Source: Chromatiales bacterium 21-64-14 (GTDB lineage Bacteria; Pseudomonadota; Gammaproteobacteria; 21-64-14). Taken from it: a DNA stretch of 42,746 nt. The notes under the pieces were generated by a model, which made no database searches, had not been told where the DNA came from, and saw only the letters and a program-made list of their open reading frames with translations. Numbering within the stretch: the stretch's first letter is position 1; the number at the start of each line of letters is the position of its first letter. This document shows, one piece after another, positions 1 through 9,018 of this stretch. Both the position numbers and the translations under genes were made by a program. The stretch is from the NCBI GenBank assembly GCA_002255365.1, contig NCBI01000035.1, positions 1 to 42,746 of the forward strand. The letters are read 5' to 3'.

Positions 1-3000
1 GATGTGGAGATCCCGCTCAACCGTCTGGTGTGCGTCACCGGAGTGAGCGGCTCCGGGAAATCCACTCTGGTACAGGACGTATGCTACAACGCCCTGCGCA
101 AGCTCAAGGGGCACCCGGCGGATCCCCCGGGGCGCCATCGCGCGATCACCGGCCACGAGGCCCTCGACGACGTGGTGCTCGTGGACCAATCCCCGATCGG
201 CAAGACCACGCGCTCCAACCCCGCCAGTTACGTCGGCGCGTTCGATGCGATCCGCAAGCGCTACGCCGCCGAGCCCTTGGCGCGGGAGCGCGGCTATACC
301 GCCGGTACCTTCAGCTTCAACGCAGGCAACGGGCGCTGCCCCACCTGCGGCGGCAACGGGTTCGAGCACGTGGAGATGCAGTTTTTGAGCGATGTGTATC
401 TGCGTTGTCCGGACTGCGACGGGCGCCGTTACCGGCCGGAGATCCTGGAGGTGAAGCTGCCCGGTCCGGATCCGAGGCGCGGGGAACAACGGCGGGGTAC
501 GGCGGCGCGGGCCGGCGCCCGGACACCGGGGCGTGTCACCGCGGCCTCCTGGACCGCATCGATCGCGGAAGTCCTGGAACTGACGGTGACGGAGGCGCGC
601 GCCTTCTTTGCCGACAGCCCCGAGGTCGTGCGCGCCCTGGATCCGCTGGGGGCGGTGGGCCTCGGGTATCTGAAGCTCGGCCAGCCGGTGCCCACCCTGA
701 GTGGTGGCGAGGCCCAGCGCCTCAAGCTCGCCGGGCATCTGGTGCGCAGCCGCGCCGCGGACGGTGGCACCTTGTTCCTGTTCGACGAGCCCACCACCGG
801 CCTGCACTTCGACGACATCGCCACGCTGCTCCAGGCGTTCCAGCGACTGCTGGACCAGGGTCACTCGCTGGTGGTGATCGAGCACAACCTGGACGTGATC
901 GCGGCCGCGGACTGGATCATCGACCTGGGCCCGGAAGGCGGCGCGGCGGGCGGTACCGTGGTGTGGAGCGGCACACCCCGGGACGTGGTCCGCTGCCGCC
1001 CGAGCCATACCGGCGCCGCGTTACGGGCGCAGGCGAAAGGCGGGCCGCAGACACCCCGCATCGCGGCCCGCAAGGCGGTCACCGGCAACGGCGCGGGCAC
1101 CATGATCCGCATCCACAACGCGCGCGAGCACAACCTGAAGAACGTGGACGTCCAACTGCCCCGGGGGCGCTTCACAGTGGTAACCGGGGTGAGTGGCAGC
1201 GGCAAGAGCACGGTGGCCTTCGACATCCTGTTCGCCGAGGGTCAACGCCGCTATCTCGAATCCCTGAACGCCTACGCGCGCCAGTTCGTGCAACCCGCGG
1301 CGCGCCCCGACGTGGACGCGATCTTCGGCATCCCGCCTACTGTGGCCATTGAGCAGCGCACCAGCCGCGGCGGACGCAAGAGCACCGTGGCCACCATGAC
1401 GGAGATCTATCACTTCCTGCGCCTGCTGTTCGTGAAGCTCGGGGTGCAGCATTGTCCGGACTGCGGGATCCCGATCCGCCCGCAGACCCCGGAGGCGATC
1501 GTGGCGCGCATCCTCAAGGATTACCGCGGCAGGCGCGTGCAGGTGCTCGCGCCCCTGGTGACCGGGCGCAAGGGTTACTACACGGATCTCGCCAAGTGGG
1601 CCGGCGCCAAGGGCTTCGACACCCTGCGCGTGGACGGGACCAATACGCCCACGGAACCATGGCCGCGCCTGGACCGCTTCCGCGAACACGATATCGAGTT
1701 GCCGGTGGGGGAGCTGTCAGTGCGCGCTGCGGACGAGGCCACACTGCGGGCCCTGGTGGAGCGGGCCATCGCCTTCGGCAAGGGCATGGTGCGGATCGCA
1801 CCGGCGGGTGCGGGCACCGGCGGGGCGCGGGCCCGCCGCGCCGAGGCGCTGTTCTCCACCGCGCGTGCCTGCCCGGGCTGCGGACGCAGCTTTGCGGAGC
1901 CGGATCCGCGGCTGTTCTCCTACAACTCGAGCCGCGGCTGGTGCCCGCAGTGCTACGGAACCGGCCTGGCCCTGGCGGGGTTCGACGCGGAACAGAGCGG
2001 CGAGGAGATCGGCTGGAACGAGTGGTGGGAAGGCGAGACGGCGGTATGTTCGGCGTGCGCGGGACAACGCCTGTGTCCGGAGGCCCTGGCGGTACACTTC
2101 CAGGGCCGCAGCATCGCGGCGTTCACCGCGTTGCCGGTCGCCGCTGCGGAACGAGCGTTCCGCGCCCTGCGCCTAGCGGGCCGCGAAGCGGCGCTGGCGC
2201 GCGACATCCTGCCCGAGTTGCGCGGCCGCCTCGCATTCCTGAAATCAGTGGGTCTGTCCTATCTCTCCCTGGACCGGGCAGCGCCCACCCTGAGCGGCGG
2301 CGAGGCCCAGCGCATCCGGCTCGCCTCCCAGCTTGGCTCCAACCTGCGCGGCGTGTGCTACATCCTCGATGAACCCACCATCGGCCTGCACCCGCGCGAC
2401 AACCGCATGTTGCTGGACACGCTGGAACAGTTGGAACGCAAGGGCAACACCGTGGTGGTGGTGGAACACGACGAGGAGACCATCCGGCGCGCCAGTCACG
2501 TGGTGGACCTGGGCCCCGGCGCCGGTGTGAACGGCGGTAGCGTAGTGGCGCAGGGCACGGTGCAGGCCCTGATGCGCAACCCGCGCTCGGTGACCGGCCG
2601 GCTGCTGGCGCGGCCCTTGCGCCACCCCCTGATGGAGACCCGCCGGCCGGTCCCGCAGATGCGCGGCCGCGGCGCGGCGCCCGCGCTGACCGTCACCGGG
2701 GCGCGGCTGCATAACCTGCGCAATCTGCGGGTGCGTATTCCGCTGGAGCGGCTGGTGTGTGTCACCGGCGTCAGCGGCAGCGGCAAGAGCACCCTGGTGC
2801 GGCAGGTGCTGCGCGAGAATCTGCAACGGCGCATCGCCGGTGGGCGCCGCGGGCGGGCGCGCACCACGCCGTGGCTGAGCTGCCGGGAGATCGCGGGCTG
2901 GGAGGCAGTGGGCCGGGTCCTGGAAGTAGACCAGACCCCGATCGGCAAGACCCCGCGCTCCTGCCCGGCCACTTACGTAGGATTCTGGGACGCGATCCGG

Positions 3001-3777
3001 CGGCTGTTCGCCGATACGCCGGAGGCACGACTGCGGGGTTACGGTCCCAGCCGGTTCTCTTTTAATGTGGCAGGCGGGCGTTGCGCGGCCTGTGACGGGC
3101 AGGGCGCCAAGCGCATCGAAATGAGCTTCCTGCCCGACGTGACGGTACCCTGTGAGGCCTGCGGCGGGGCGCGCTTTGCGCCCGAAACCCTGGCGGTGCG
3201 CTACAAGGACCACACCATCGCCGAGGTCCTATCCCTAAGCGTGGTGGAGGCCGCGGCGTTCTTCGCGGTGCATCCGCGGATCCACCACGCGCTGCGCCTG
3301 CTGGAAGACGTGGGGCTCGGCTATCTCACCCTGGGCCAGCGGAGCCCGACCCTGAGCGGCGGCGAGGCACAACGCATCAAGCTGGTCACCGAACTGTCGA
3401 AGGCCCGGCCCGACCCGGGCGGCAGCAGAGCCCCCGCGCACACCTTGTACGTGCTGGACGAACCCACCATTGGTCTGCACATGGCCGACGTGGAAAAACT
3501 GATCCGCGTGTTGCACCGGCTGGTGACCGCGGGCAACACCGTGGTGGTGATCGAACACAACCTGGACGTGGTCGCCGAGGCGGACTGGGTGATCGACCTG
3601 GGTCCCGAGGGCGGCGCGGGCGGCGGACGGATCGTGGCCCAGGGCACGCCGGAACAGGTAGCCAAGGTGCGCTCCGGCTCCCATACCGGGCGCATCCTGC
3701 GGGAGTTTCTCAAGACCCGCGGTAACGGGCCGGAAACCGGCGCGCCGCCACGGCGCGTGGCCCGGAAGAAAAAATAG
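1..3777 (+). CDS. UvrA-like multi-ABC excinuclease paralog (5' end outside window)
   Basis: UvrA family ATPase, the damage-recognition subunit of nucleotide excision repair; this copy is a large paralog rather than ordinary UvrA. The frame is open from base 1, so the gene starts upstream. Three ABC modules are visible, each with Walker A GVSGSGKST (near 40, 1186 and 2767), the signature LSGGEAQR (near 697, 2290 and 3352) and Walker B plus DEPT.GLH. The first and third modules carry the zinc-binding CxxC pairs of the UvrA C-terminal half (CPTC/CPDC; CAAC/CEAC). The middle one starts like the UvrA N-terminal half (HNLKNVDV, YARQF, CPDC, CPGC, CPQC, CSAC). The order is therefore second half, then a complete UvrA, which implies a tandem double UvrA of about 1800 residues or more with four ABC modules. 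Such fused paralogs exist in other proteobacteria; their function is uncertain. The tail is basic (RVARKKK). Confidence 0.93.
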   Translation, partial: DVEIPLNRLVCVTGVSGSGKSTLVQDVCYNALRKLKGHPADPPGRHRAITGHEALDDVVLVDQSPIGKTTRSNPASYVGAFDAIRKRYAAEPLARERGYTAGTFSFNAGNGRCPTCGGNGFEHVEMQFLSDVYLRCPDCDGRRYRPEILEVKLPGPDPRRGEQRRGTAARAGARTPGRVTAASWTASIAEVLELTVTEARAFFADSPEVVRALDPLGAVGLGYLKLGQPVPTLSGGEAQRLKLAGHLVRSRAADGGTLFLFDEPTTGLHFDDIATLLQAFQRLLDQGHSLVVIEHNLDVIAAADWIIDLGPEGGAAGGTVVWSGTPRDVVRCRPSHTGAALRAQAKGGPQTPRIAARKAVTGNGAGTMIRIHNAREHNLKNVDVQLPRGRFTVVTGVSGSGKSTVAFDILFAEGQRRYLESLNAYARQFVQPAARPDVDAIFGIPPTVAIEQRTSRGGRKSTVATMTEIYHFLRLLFVKLGVQHCPDCGIPIRPQTPEAIVARILKDYRGRRVQVLAPLVTGRKGYYTDLAKWAGAKGFDTLRVDGTNTPTEPWPRLDRFREHDIELPVGELSVRAADEATLRALVERAIAFGKGMVRIAPAGAGTGGARARRAEALFSTARACPGCGRSFAEPDPRLFSYNSSRGWCPQCYGTGLALAGFDAEQSGEEIGWNEWWEGETAVCSACAGQRLCPEALAVHFQGRSIAAFTALPVAAAERAFRALRLAGREAALARDILPELRGRLAFLKSVGLSYLSLDRAAPTLSGGEAQRIRLASQLGSNLRGVCYILDEPTIGLHPRDNRMLLDTLEQLERKGNTVVVVEHDEETIRRASHVVDLGPGAGVNGGSVVAQGTVQALMRNPRSVTGRLLARPLRHPLMETRRPVPQMRGRGAAPALTVTGARLHNLRNLRVRIPLERLVCVTGVSGSGKSTLVRQVLRENLQRRIAGGRRGRARTTPWLSCREIAGWEAVGRVLEVDQTPIGKTPRSCPATYVGFWDAIRRLFADTPEARLRGYGPSRFSFNVAGGRCAACDGQGAKRIEMSFLPDVTVPCEACGGARFAPETLAVRYKDHTIAEVLSLSVVEAAAFFAVHPRIHHALRLLEDVGLGYLTLGQRSPTLSGGEAQRIKLVTELSKARPDPGGSRAPAHTLYVLDEPTIGLHMADVEKLIRVLHRLVTAGNTVVVIEHNLDVVAEADWVIDLGPEGGAGGGRIVAQGTPEQVAKVRSGSHTGRILREFLKTRGNGPETGAPPRRVARKKK

Positions 3778-3876
3778 CGGACCGGTTTCCGTGGCCCAAC
3801 TCAACTCGGTTCGGGTTGGGATGAACGGTTGGAACTCGCGTACGCGCCATGCGGACCGGGTCCGCCGCGCCGCGGG

Positions 3877-4203
3877 CTAGGCGACGCCGGCCTGCCGGTC
3901 CTTGCGGATCAGGTACAGATTGCGCAAATAGATCGCGGAGTTCGGAAGATAAGCCAGGACGCCCACCGGGTCGCGCTGGAAGATGAAATACGCCAGCATG
4001 ATCAGGCTGCCACCGATGCTCCAGTACCAGAAGGACACCGGAATGACGCTCTTTCCGGCGCGCTCCGAATGGACCCACTGGAGGATGAAGCGCATGGAGA
4101 AGGCGATGGCCCCCACCAGGCCCAGCAGAGTCAGGTAACTCCAGTCCAGCCCCAGCACGCGGTGGGGTTCCGTCAACCAGACACCGTGGTATTGACAGTT
4201 CAT
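3877..4203 (-). CDS. Lipid-A-disaccharide synthase N-terminal-like (LAB_N) membrane protein
   Basis: Small (108 aa) integral membrane protein of the LAB_N family, which resembles the N-terminal segment of LpxB but lacks its glycosyltransferase domain. About three hydrophobic helices are visible (WSYLTLLGLVGAIAFSMRFI; VSFWYWSIGGSLIMLAYFIF; then VGVLAYLPNSAIYLRNLYLI). The motif RFILQWVHSER followed by S.IPVSFWYWS is typical of the family. It is the last gene of a minus-strand run and begins 6 nt after the stop of the family 2 glycosyltransferase, so the two are almost certainly co-translated. The family often sits next to GT2 and ArnT-type genes and probably helps handle polyprenyl-linked sugars or lipid A at the inner membrane; that role is inference. 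Confidence 0.85.
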   Translation of the reverse strand: MNCQYHGVWLTEPHRVLGLDWSYLTLLGLVGAIAFSMRFILQWVHSERAGKSVIPVSFWYWSIGGSLIMLAYFIFQRDPVGVLAYLPNSAIYLRNLYLIRKDRQAGVA

Positions 4204-4209
4204 GGCGGG

Positions 4210-4806
4210 CTACTCCGGTGGATATCGTTCCGTGACGGTATACCGGACCATGCGTTTCTTCATCCAGCGCACGGCGAACATATCGATCACCGCGCCCGCA
4301 CGGTCCCATACACCGTAGTGGCTCTTGCCGCTCCTGCGCTCCTGATTCACCACCGGCACTTCAGTCACCCGATAACCTTGCAGGCCGATCAGGATAGGTA
4401 GAAACCGGTGAACCCCCTTGAAGAACGGCACTTGGTCGATGCATTCGCGCCGGAAGGCCCGATAGGTACAGCCGGCGTCGGTGATGGGGTCCTGCAGGAT
4501 CCGGCTGCGCACCGCGTTGGAGATCCGCGACACCACGCTCTTGACCCAGCTGTCCCCTTCGCGCCGCGTCTGCTTGCGGGTGCCACAGACGCAGTCGGCA
4601 CCGGCCAACGCCGCGAAGAACGCGGGGAAGTCGCGAGGATCGTTCTGCAGGTCGGCATCCAGAGTAACGATGAATTCCCCACGTGCGGCGCGCATCGCCG
4701 CGAAACTCGCGGCCGACTCACCGCAGTTAATGGCCTGTATCAGTGGCCCGAGGTTGTTCTCTTCGTTATAGCACGGGATAGTAAAGCTGACCTCGGGATG
4801 ATGCAT
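4210..4806 (-). pseudogene. Family 2 glycosyltransferase (ArnC/DPM1-like) with internal in-frame deletion
   Basis: Homolog of polyprenyl-phosphate sugar transferases (GT2, GT-A fold). Visible motifs are the N-terminal FTIPCYNEENN, then TLDADLQNDP, then the C-terminal SHYGVWDR. Family members are normally about 240-250 aa; this is 198 aa. The segment between CYNEENNLGPLIQAI and NCGESAASFA is missing roughly 45-50 residues, which should contain the beta strand ending in the DDGS nucleotide-binding motif. The junction is near 4728 and is in frame, so the ORF remains open. Loss of that motif should abolish nucleotide-sugar binding, so I class it as probably non-functional, though a sequence or assembly deletion is possible. 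The start is taken at MHHPEVSF, 5 nt after the DegT stop; an upstream ATG at 4842 would overlap DegT. No C-terminal transmembrane helices are seen. Confidence 0.75.
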
Positions 4807-4811
4807 CGAGT

Positions 4812-5894
4812 TCAACCTCGATACGCAGCAATCGTCTCGCACACCCGGTCGGCATCCTCCAGCGAAAGTTCACCGTAAATCGGCAGCGAGAGGATCTCAT
4901 TCACCAGCGCCTCGGTATGCGGCAGCGCCGGCAGATCCGGGTAGAGGTCAGTTACCGCCGGCTGCTGGTGATTCGCCACCGGGTAGTGGATCCCCGTGGC
5001 GATGCCGTTCTCCTCAAGGTGGGCGCCGAGTCCGTCGCGGTCCCGGTGGCGGATCACGTACATGTGGTATACCGACTGTGCCCACGGTTGCTCTTCGGGC
5101 GTCTCGACGACACCCGCGAGACGCTCCGTGTAGCGCGCGGCCACCCTGCGCCGATGGGTGTTCAGCTCGTCCAGATGGCGCAGCATCACGCGTCCCGCCG
5201 CTGCCTGGATCTCATTGAAGCGTTGATTATAGCCCACGATATCGTGGGTGAACTTGCTCTTGCGCCCGTGGTTGCGCAACATGCGCACCCGCTCCGCCAC
5301 CTGCGCGTCGTTGGTCATGACGCAACCGCCGTCCCCGAGCACCGTGAGGTTCTTGGACGGATAAAAGGAAAACGCACTGGCGGTGCCGATGGAGCCCACC
5401 GGCCGGTCGCGGTAACGCGCGCCGTGGGCCTGCGCACAATCCTCCAGGACCCACAGCTTGTGCCGTTCCCCGATGGCCATGATGCGATCCATATCCGCGG
5501 GATGCCCGTAGAGATGAACCGGAATGATCCCCACCGTGCGCGGCGTCACCGCGGCCTCCACCGCCGCGGGATCCAGGCAATAGGTCTTGTCCACGTCCAC
5601 AAACACCGGCTTGGCCCCGCGGTGGATCAGGGGTTCGATGGACGGAAACGCGGTATGGGACGGGACAATTACCTCGTCACCGGGCGCCAGGCCCATGGCC
5701 TCGTGCAGCAACGAGACCGCCGCGGTCCATGATGAGGACAGTACGCAGTGTGCCATCCCCACATAGCGGGCCAGTTCCGCCTCGAAGGCCTTGCACTCAG
5801 CGCCGAGGATATAGCTACCCGAGTCGACCGCCCGTAGGACGGCCTCGCGGACCTCGTCGTTAAGAAATACACGTGACAGAGGGATCTTGTTCAT
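4812..5894 (-). CDS. DegT/DnrJ/EryC1/StrS family sugar aminotransferase
   Basis: PLP-dependent aminotransferase of the family that converts a keto-nucleotide sugar into an amino sugar (ArnB, GnnB and WecE types). It has full family length (360 aa). Visible motifs: SSSWTAAVSLL near residue 54, EDCAQAHGA (the Asp contacts the PLP pyridine nitrogen), SFYPSKNL with the Schiff-base lysine near residue 181, GDGGCVMTND, and HYP near the C terminus. ATG start with AAGGAA upstream. It lies between a Gfo/Idh/MocA oxidoreductase (47 nt upstream) and a GT2 gene (5 nt downstream). An oxidoreductase/aminotransferase pair of this kind, as in GnnA-GnnB, makes amino-sugar nucleotides, so the likely substrate is a 3- or 4-keto UDP- or dTDP-sugar. 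The exact sugar cannot be read from sequence. Confidence 0.92.
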   Translation of the reverse strand: MNKIPLSRVFLNDEVREAVLRAVDSGSYILGAECKAFEAELARYVGMAHCVLSSSWTAAVSLLHEAMGLAPGDEVIVPSHTAFPSIEPLIHRGAKPVFVDVDKTYCLDPAAVEAAVTPRTVGIIPVHLYGHPADMDRIMAIGERHKLWVLEDCAQAHGARYRDRPVGSIGTASAFSFYPSKNLTVLGDGGCVMTNDAQVAERVRMLRNHGRKSKFTHDIVGYNQRFNEIQAAAGRVMLRHLDELNTHRRRVAARYTERLAGVVETPEEQPWAQSVYHMYVIRHRDRDGLGAHLEENGIATGIHYPVANHQQPAVTDLYPDLPALPHTEALVNEILSLPIYGELSLEDADRVCETIAAYRG

Positions 5895-5941
5895 CGGTTC
5901 CAGTTCCTTTTCGAAATGAAGAAATCGCGACGGCGCAGGGC

Positions 5942-6967
5942 CTAGCCGTCCAGGGAGAGGGTCTTGCGCTGCTGCGCGGACTCCAGGGCGCGCTCAATGA
6001 CGCGCACCGCCCAGTAACCCGCCCAGCCGTCCGCAGCGGGCGCGGCGCGGGTACCAACCGAGTCGAGAAACGCGCGCACCTCGGCGAGCAATGGCTCCTC
6101 CGGCGGAAATTCCAGCAGGCGGCTGGTTTCCTCCACCGCCACGACGCCGTTCTGGCCCACCTCGTGGCGGGCATCCACCATGCGCACCTTGTACTGCGCC
6201 ACGTTGAAATCGCAGATGGCACTGGCCTTGTGTCCCATGACCTTAACCTCCCGGTATTTGCCGGGGGTGTGATAGCCGGTCTCCACCATCGCCGAGACCA
6301 CGCCGCCCGGCAGCTCATAATCGAGGGCAATCCAGGACTCATCGTCCATGCCGCGGCCGAGGAAGTCGTTCAGCACCGCAGTGACCCGTACCGGCGGGCG
6401 ATCCATGAACAGGTTGAACAGGTCCACGAAGTGGATCGCATCGGCAAAGGTGACGCCGCTATCGTTGCGCGGGCGCTTGAAGCCGCTGAAGTTGCCGCGG
6501 AGGATCTTCAGTTGCCCGAACTCGCCCTTGCCGATGGCTTCCTTCAGCCACTGGGCGGCAGGATCGAAGCGGAAGATGTGCCCCACCTGCAGGATGCGCG
6601 CGCGGCGCTCGGCAAGTTCCGCCAGCTCTTTGGAATCCCGTGATGCCAATGTCAGCGGCTTCTCCACGAACACATCCTTGTCCGCCTCCAGGTAGCGGCG
6701 GCAAAGCTCGTAGTGGGTCTCGGCGGGGGTCGCTACCACCGCGCAGTCCACTTGCGTCAGGAACTGGTAGGGATCGGTGCTGAGGCGTTGCGCGGGAAAT
6801 CCGGACTCCGCCAACTTGGAGAGACGCGCCGGAGCGGTATCCACGCAATAGAGTTCGACGGGCAGGCCGCGCAGTACGCGCAGATGGTTGGCGCCCCAGC
6901 GGCCGAGGCCGAGGAGCACGACCCGTAGCGGGGTGGTGCGGGCGTTGGATTCAGTGGCTGGTAACAT
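5942..6967 (-). CDS. Gfo/Idh/MocA family NAD(P)-dependent sugar oxidoreductase
   Basis: Two-domain oxidoreductase, 341 aa from the chosen start. The N-terminal Rossmann motif is VVLLGLGRWGANHLR, followed by ATPAETHYELC and the family EKP motif (DVFVEKPLTL), whose lysine is catalytic. The C-terminal alpha/beta domain includes DAIHFVDLF. The open frame extends upstream to 7138, but that extension is arginine/proline-rich and lacks family similarity. I place the start at ATG 6967 (MLPATESN) with a modest AGGAAT upstream. In GnnA- or WlbA-like enzymes this family oxidises a nucleotide sugar to the keto form used by a DegT aminotransferase, and the next gene is one. The pairing suggests amino-sugar nucleotide synthesis; the position oxidised is unknown. 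Confidence 0.9.
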   Translation of the reverse strand: MLPATESNARTTPLRVVLLGLGRWGANHLRVLRGLPVELYCVDTAPARLSKLAESGFPAQRLSTDPYQFLTQVDCAVVATPAETHYELCRRYLEADKDVFVEKPLTLASRDSKELAELAERRARILQVGHIFRFDPAAQWLKEAIGKGEFGQLKILRGNFSGFKRPRNDSGVTFADAIHFVDLFNLFMDRPPVRVTAVLNDFLGRGMDDESWIALDYELPGGVVSAMVETGYHTPGKYREVKVMGHKASAICDFNVAQYKVRMVDARHEVGQNGVVAVEETSRLLEFPPEEPLLAEVRAFLDSVGTRAAPAADGWAGYWAVRVIERALESAQQRKTLSLDG

Positions 6968-7164
6968 GGTCAGTGGGATTCCTGTGGTCAGGTTTGCGGG
7001 AAGATTGTATTGCAAGGGGGCACCCCCACCAAGGACGGGCGGGACGCACGGACCGCGGGGCATCGAATGCGTGGCAGGCACGCCGTCGCGGCGGACACCG
7101 GGAGCACGTCTCGCCTTGGCACCGGCATCGGTGGCCACGGCGGTAGGCCGGCAACGAGCGCGGG

Positions 7165-8799
7165 CTAGTCAAAACGCTGCACCAGGCCCGGGTCGGCGAC
7201 GAGCTGCCGGGCACTCCAGACGCCCATGCCTTCGCCCCGGTAGAGCTGGCGGTACAGGGGCGAGGGAGGGGCGTTGCGGTTCCAGTTCGCCAACGTCACA
7301 TAGGCAATGACGTAGCCGTCGGGATGCGCGCGGGCCCAATCCAGCAGCGCGGGGCCCCGTACCTCGGTGATCGGAGCCTTGATCCGCGCGAAGAAATTGA
7401 ACTCACCCTGGTAGGAGCTATCGGAGATCGCCACCGGCGCGCCCACCGCCGCCAGGTTGCGGATGAACGCGCTCGCCGGACGCACGTCGTAGGCCGGCCA
7501 CGATGCGCGGAACAGTCCGCCGGCCATGATCAACAGCATCACCCAGGTCGCGGCGGCCAGCACCCGCACCCGCTGCGCAGTGGCAAGCCGCCCGCTCCAG
7601 GCCAGCAGCGTCACACCGATCACCGCCAGGGCACTGGCCAGGGCTCCAGCGAATATCAGCGGGACATGGACGGGCCATGCCAGGGTGTGGGCGAGATGGG
7701 AACTGAACGGCACCGCGAACCAGAGGCCCGCGAGCCCCAGGAACACCAAGCCCGGCAGGGGAAATCGCGCGGTCTTCGGCTCGTACACGCTCAACCCGCG
7801 CGCCAGCAGCAGGGCCAGTGGCGGAAAGATCGGCAACAAATAATGCGGCTGCTTGCCACTGATCAGGGAGAACAGGATCAGCACCGGAATCGACCACGCA
7901 AGACACAGGCGCACCTCCGCCAGATCCAGCCGCCGCGCCATGCGCCCGCTGGCACGCCACCCGTCCGGCCATAGGGACCAGGGGAACAGCAGTACCGGCA
8001 ACAGGGGCAAATACCACCACCAGGGGCGCCGGTGGGAGAACGAATGCACCGTGTAGCCGGCGGTCTGGTGCCAGGTCATGTCGATGAAATAGTGCCAACC
8101 GCCCTGGATTGCCATGGGAATCAGCCACAGCAGGGCGACGGCCACCGACACCCCCAAGGCCAGCAACAGTCCGGTGTACCAGCGTCGCCAGCTCAAGGTC
8201 GCCGGACGGGTGTCCTTCATCCACCAGCGCGCGGTGAGGCCCACCGCCGCCACCGGCAGGAACACCACCGGGCCTTTCGCGAGGATGCCGAGCCCGAGCC
8301 CGAGGCCGGTGAGCCAAAAATACCGGTCGCTGCCTCCCTGCCAGACCCGGATCAGCCCGTACACCGCCAGCAACGCAAAGGCGTTGAGGAGCATGTCGAA
8401 CATGGTCGCCGACGAGAACACCGCCCAGTAGAAAGCGCCCAACAGGATGGTGGGCGCCAGGACCGCCGCGGAGCCGTCGGGCCACAAGCGGCGCGCGATA
8501 CGTTGGGTGATAAACAGCGCCAGCAGCCCGAACAACGGCGCCACCAGCCGCGCCCACCAGGCGGACACGCCGAACACCATCCAGCCCAACTCCATGAGCC
8601 AGAACAGCAGCGGCGGTTTACCGTCATAGGTGTGCCCGTTGAGGTAGGGCACCCACTGGCTGTGACGCCACCACATCTCCCAGGCCACGGAGAGGTAGCG
8701 GGTCTCGTCGATGGGAATTACCGTGCGCACCGCGAGCATCCCGGCGGCGAGCAGCAGCCAGCCCCATACCCAGAACGGCAGTGAGAACTTGATGGGCAT
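7165..8799 (-). CDS. ArnT-like glycosyltransferase family 39 membrane protein
   Basis: Integral membrane transferase of the ArnT/PMT (GT39/GT83) type, 544 aa, which moves a sugar from an undecaprenyl-phosphate carrier to lipid A or another periplasmic acceptor. The first helix is followed by the periplasmic-loop signature IPIDETRYLSVAWEM, where the acidic residue is catalytic, and then YDGKPPLLFWLM, both characteristic of ArnT. About eleven more hydrophobic segments follow, then a short soluble C-terminal domain. The open frame runs on to 9126, but that part is low-complexity and charged; ATG 8799 (MPIKFSLPFW) directly precedes the first helix. It is first in the minus-strand cluster with the oxidoreductase, aminotransferase, GT2 and LAB_N genes, with a 197-nt gap before the next gene. 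Substrate unknown. Confidence 0.9.
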   Translation of the reverse strand: MPIKFSLPFWVWGWLLLAAGMLAVRTVIPIDETRYLSVAWEMWWRHSQWVPYLNGHTYDGKPPLLFWLMELGWMVFGVSAWWARLVAPLFGLLALFITQRIARRLWPDGSAAVLAPTILLGAFYWAVFSSATMFDMLLNAFALLAVYGLIRVWQGGSDRYFWLTGLGLGLGILAKGPVVFLPVAAVGLTARWWMKDTRPATLSWRRWYTGLLLALGVSVAVALLWLIPMAIQGGWHYFIDMTWHQTAGYTVHSFSHRRPWWWYLPLLPVLLFPWSLWPDGWRASGRMARRLDLAEVRLCLAWSIPVLILFSLISGKQPHYLLPIFPPLALLLARGLSVYEPKTARFPLPGLVFLGLAGLWFAVPFSSHLAHTLAWPVHVPLIFAGALASALAVIGVTLLAWSGRLATAQRVRVLAAATWVMLLIMAGGLFRASWPAYDVRPASAFIRNLAAVGAPVAISDSSYQGEFNFFARIKAPITEVRGPALLDWARAHPDGYVIAYVTLANWNRNAPPSPLYRQLYRGEGMGVWSARQLVADPGLVQRFD

Positions 8800-8883
8800 C
8801 CTGGTACGCGGTAACCGTCGGCGGGCCGTGCGACGCCGGGCGGCGGCGGGACGTGGGCCGGCGGGCTTGGAAAGACCGGGCGC

Positions 8884-8912
8884 AGTATATAGGCTTTCGG
8901 GTACCGGTTCAC
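8884..8912 (-). promoter_or_regulatory. Candidate sigma-70 promoter for the ArnT-like gene cluster
   Basis: On the minus strand a GTGAAC -35-like hexamer (8912-8907) is separated by 17 nt from TATACT (8889-8884), which lies in the only AT-rich spot of the 219-nt divergent gap. It would start transcription about 75-80 nt before the ATG at 8799. The -10 is good and the -35 weak; this is prediction only. Confidence 0.4.
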
Positions 8913-9018
8913 CCTCCACGGATCCTGGCGCGGGGCGGTGGCCGCATGGGCGGGCGCCGCGCAGGCGCGTCCCGCTGCCGGAATCCCGTAACGCAACCCC
9001 CGGATCCCTGTCCGCGCC

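Noticed and set aside
1021..3213. Long minus-strand frames opposite the UvrA paralog
   Set aside because: Shadow frames of a clear gene; composition is low-complexity Ala/Arg/Gly with no ribosome sites.
3778..3876. Hairpin GCGGAC-CGG-GTCCGC (3851-3865) as a terminator between the convergent UvrA-like and LAB_N genes
   Set aside because: The stem is only 6 bp and no T-run follows on either strand.
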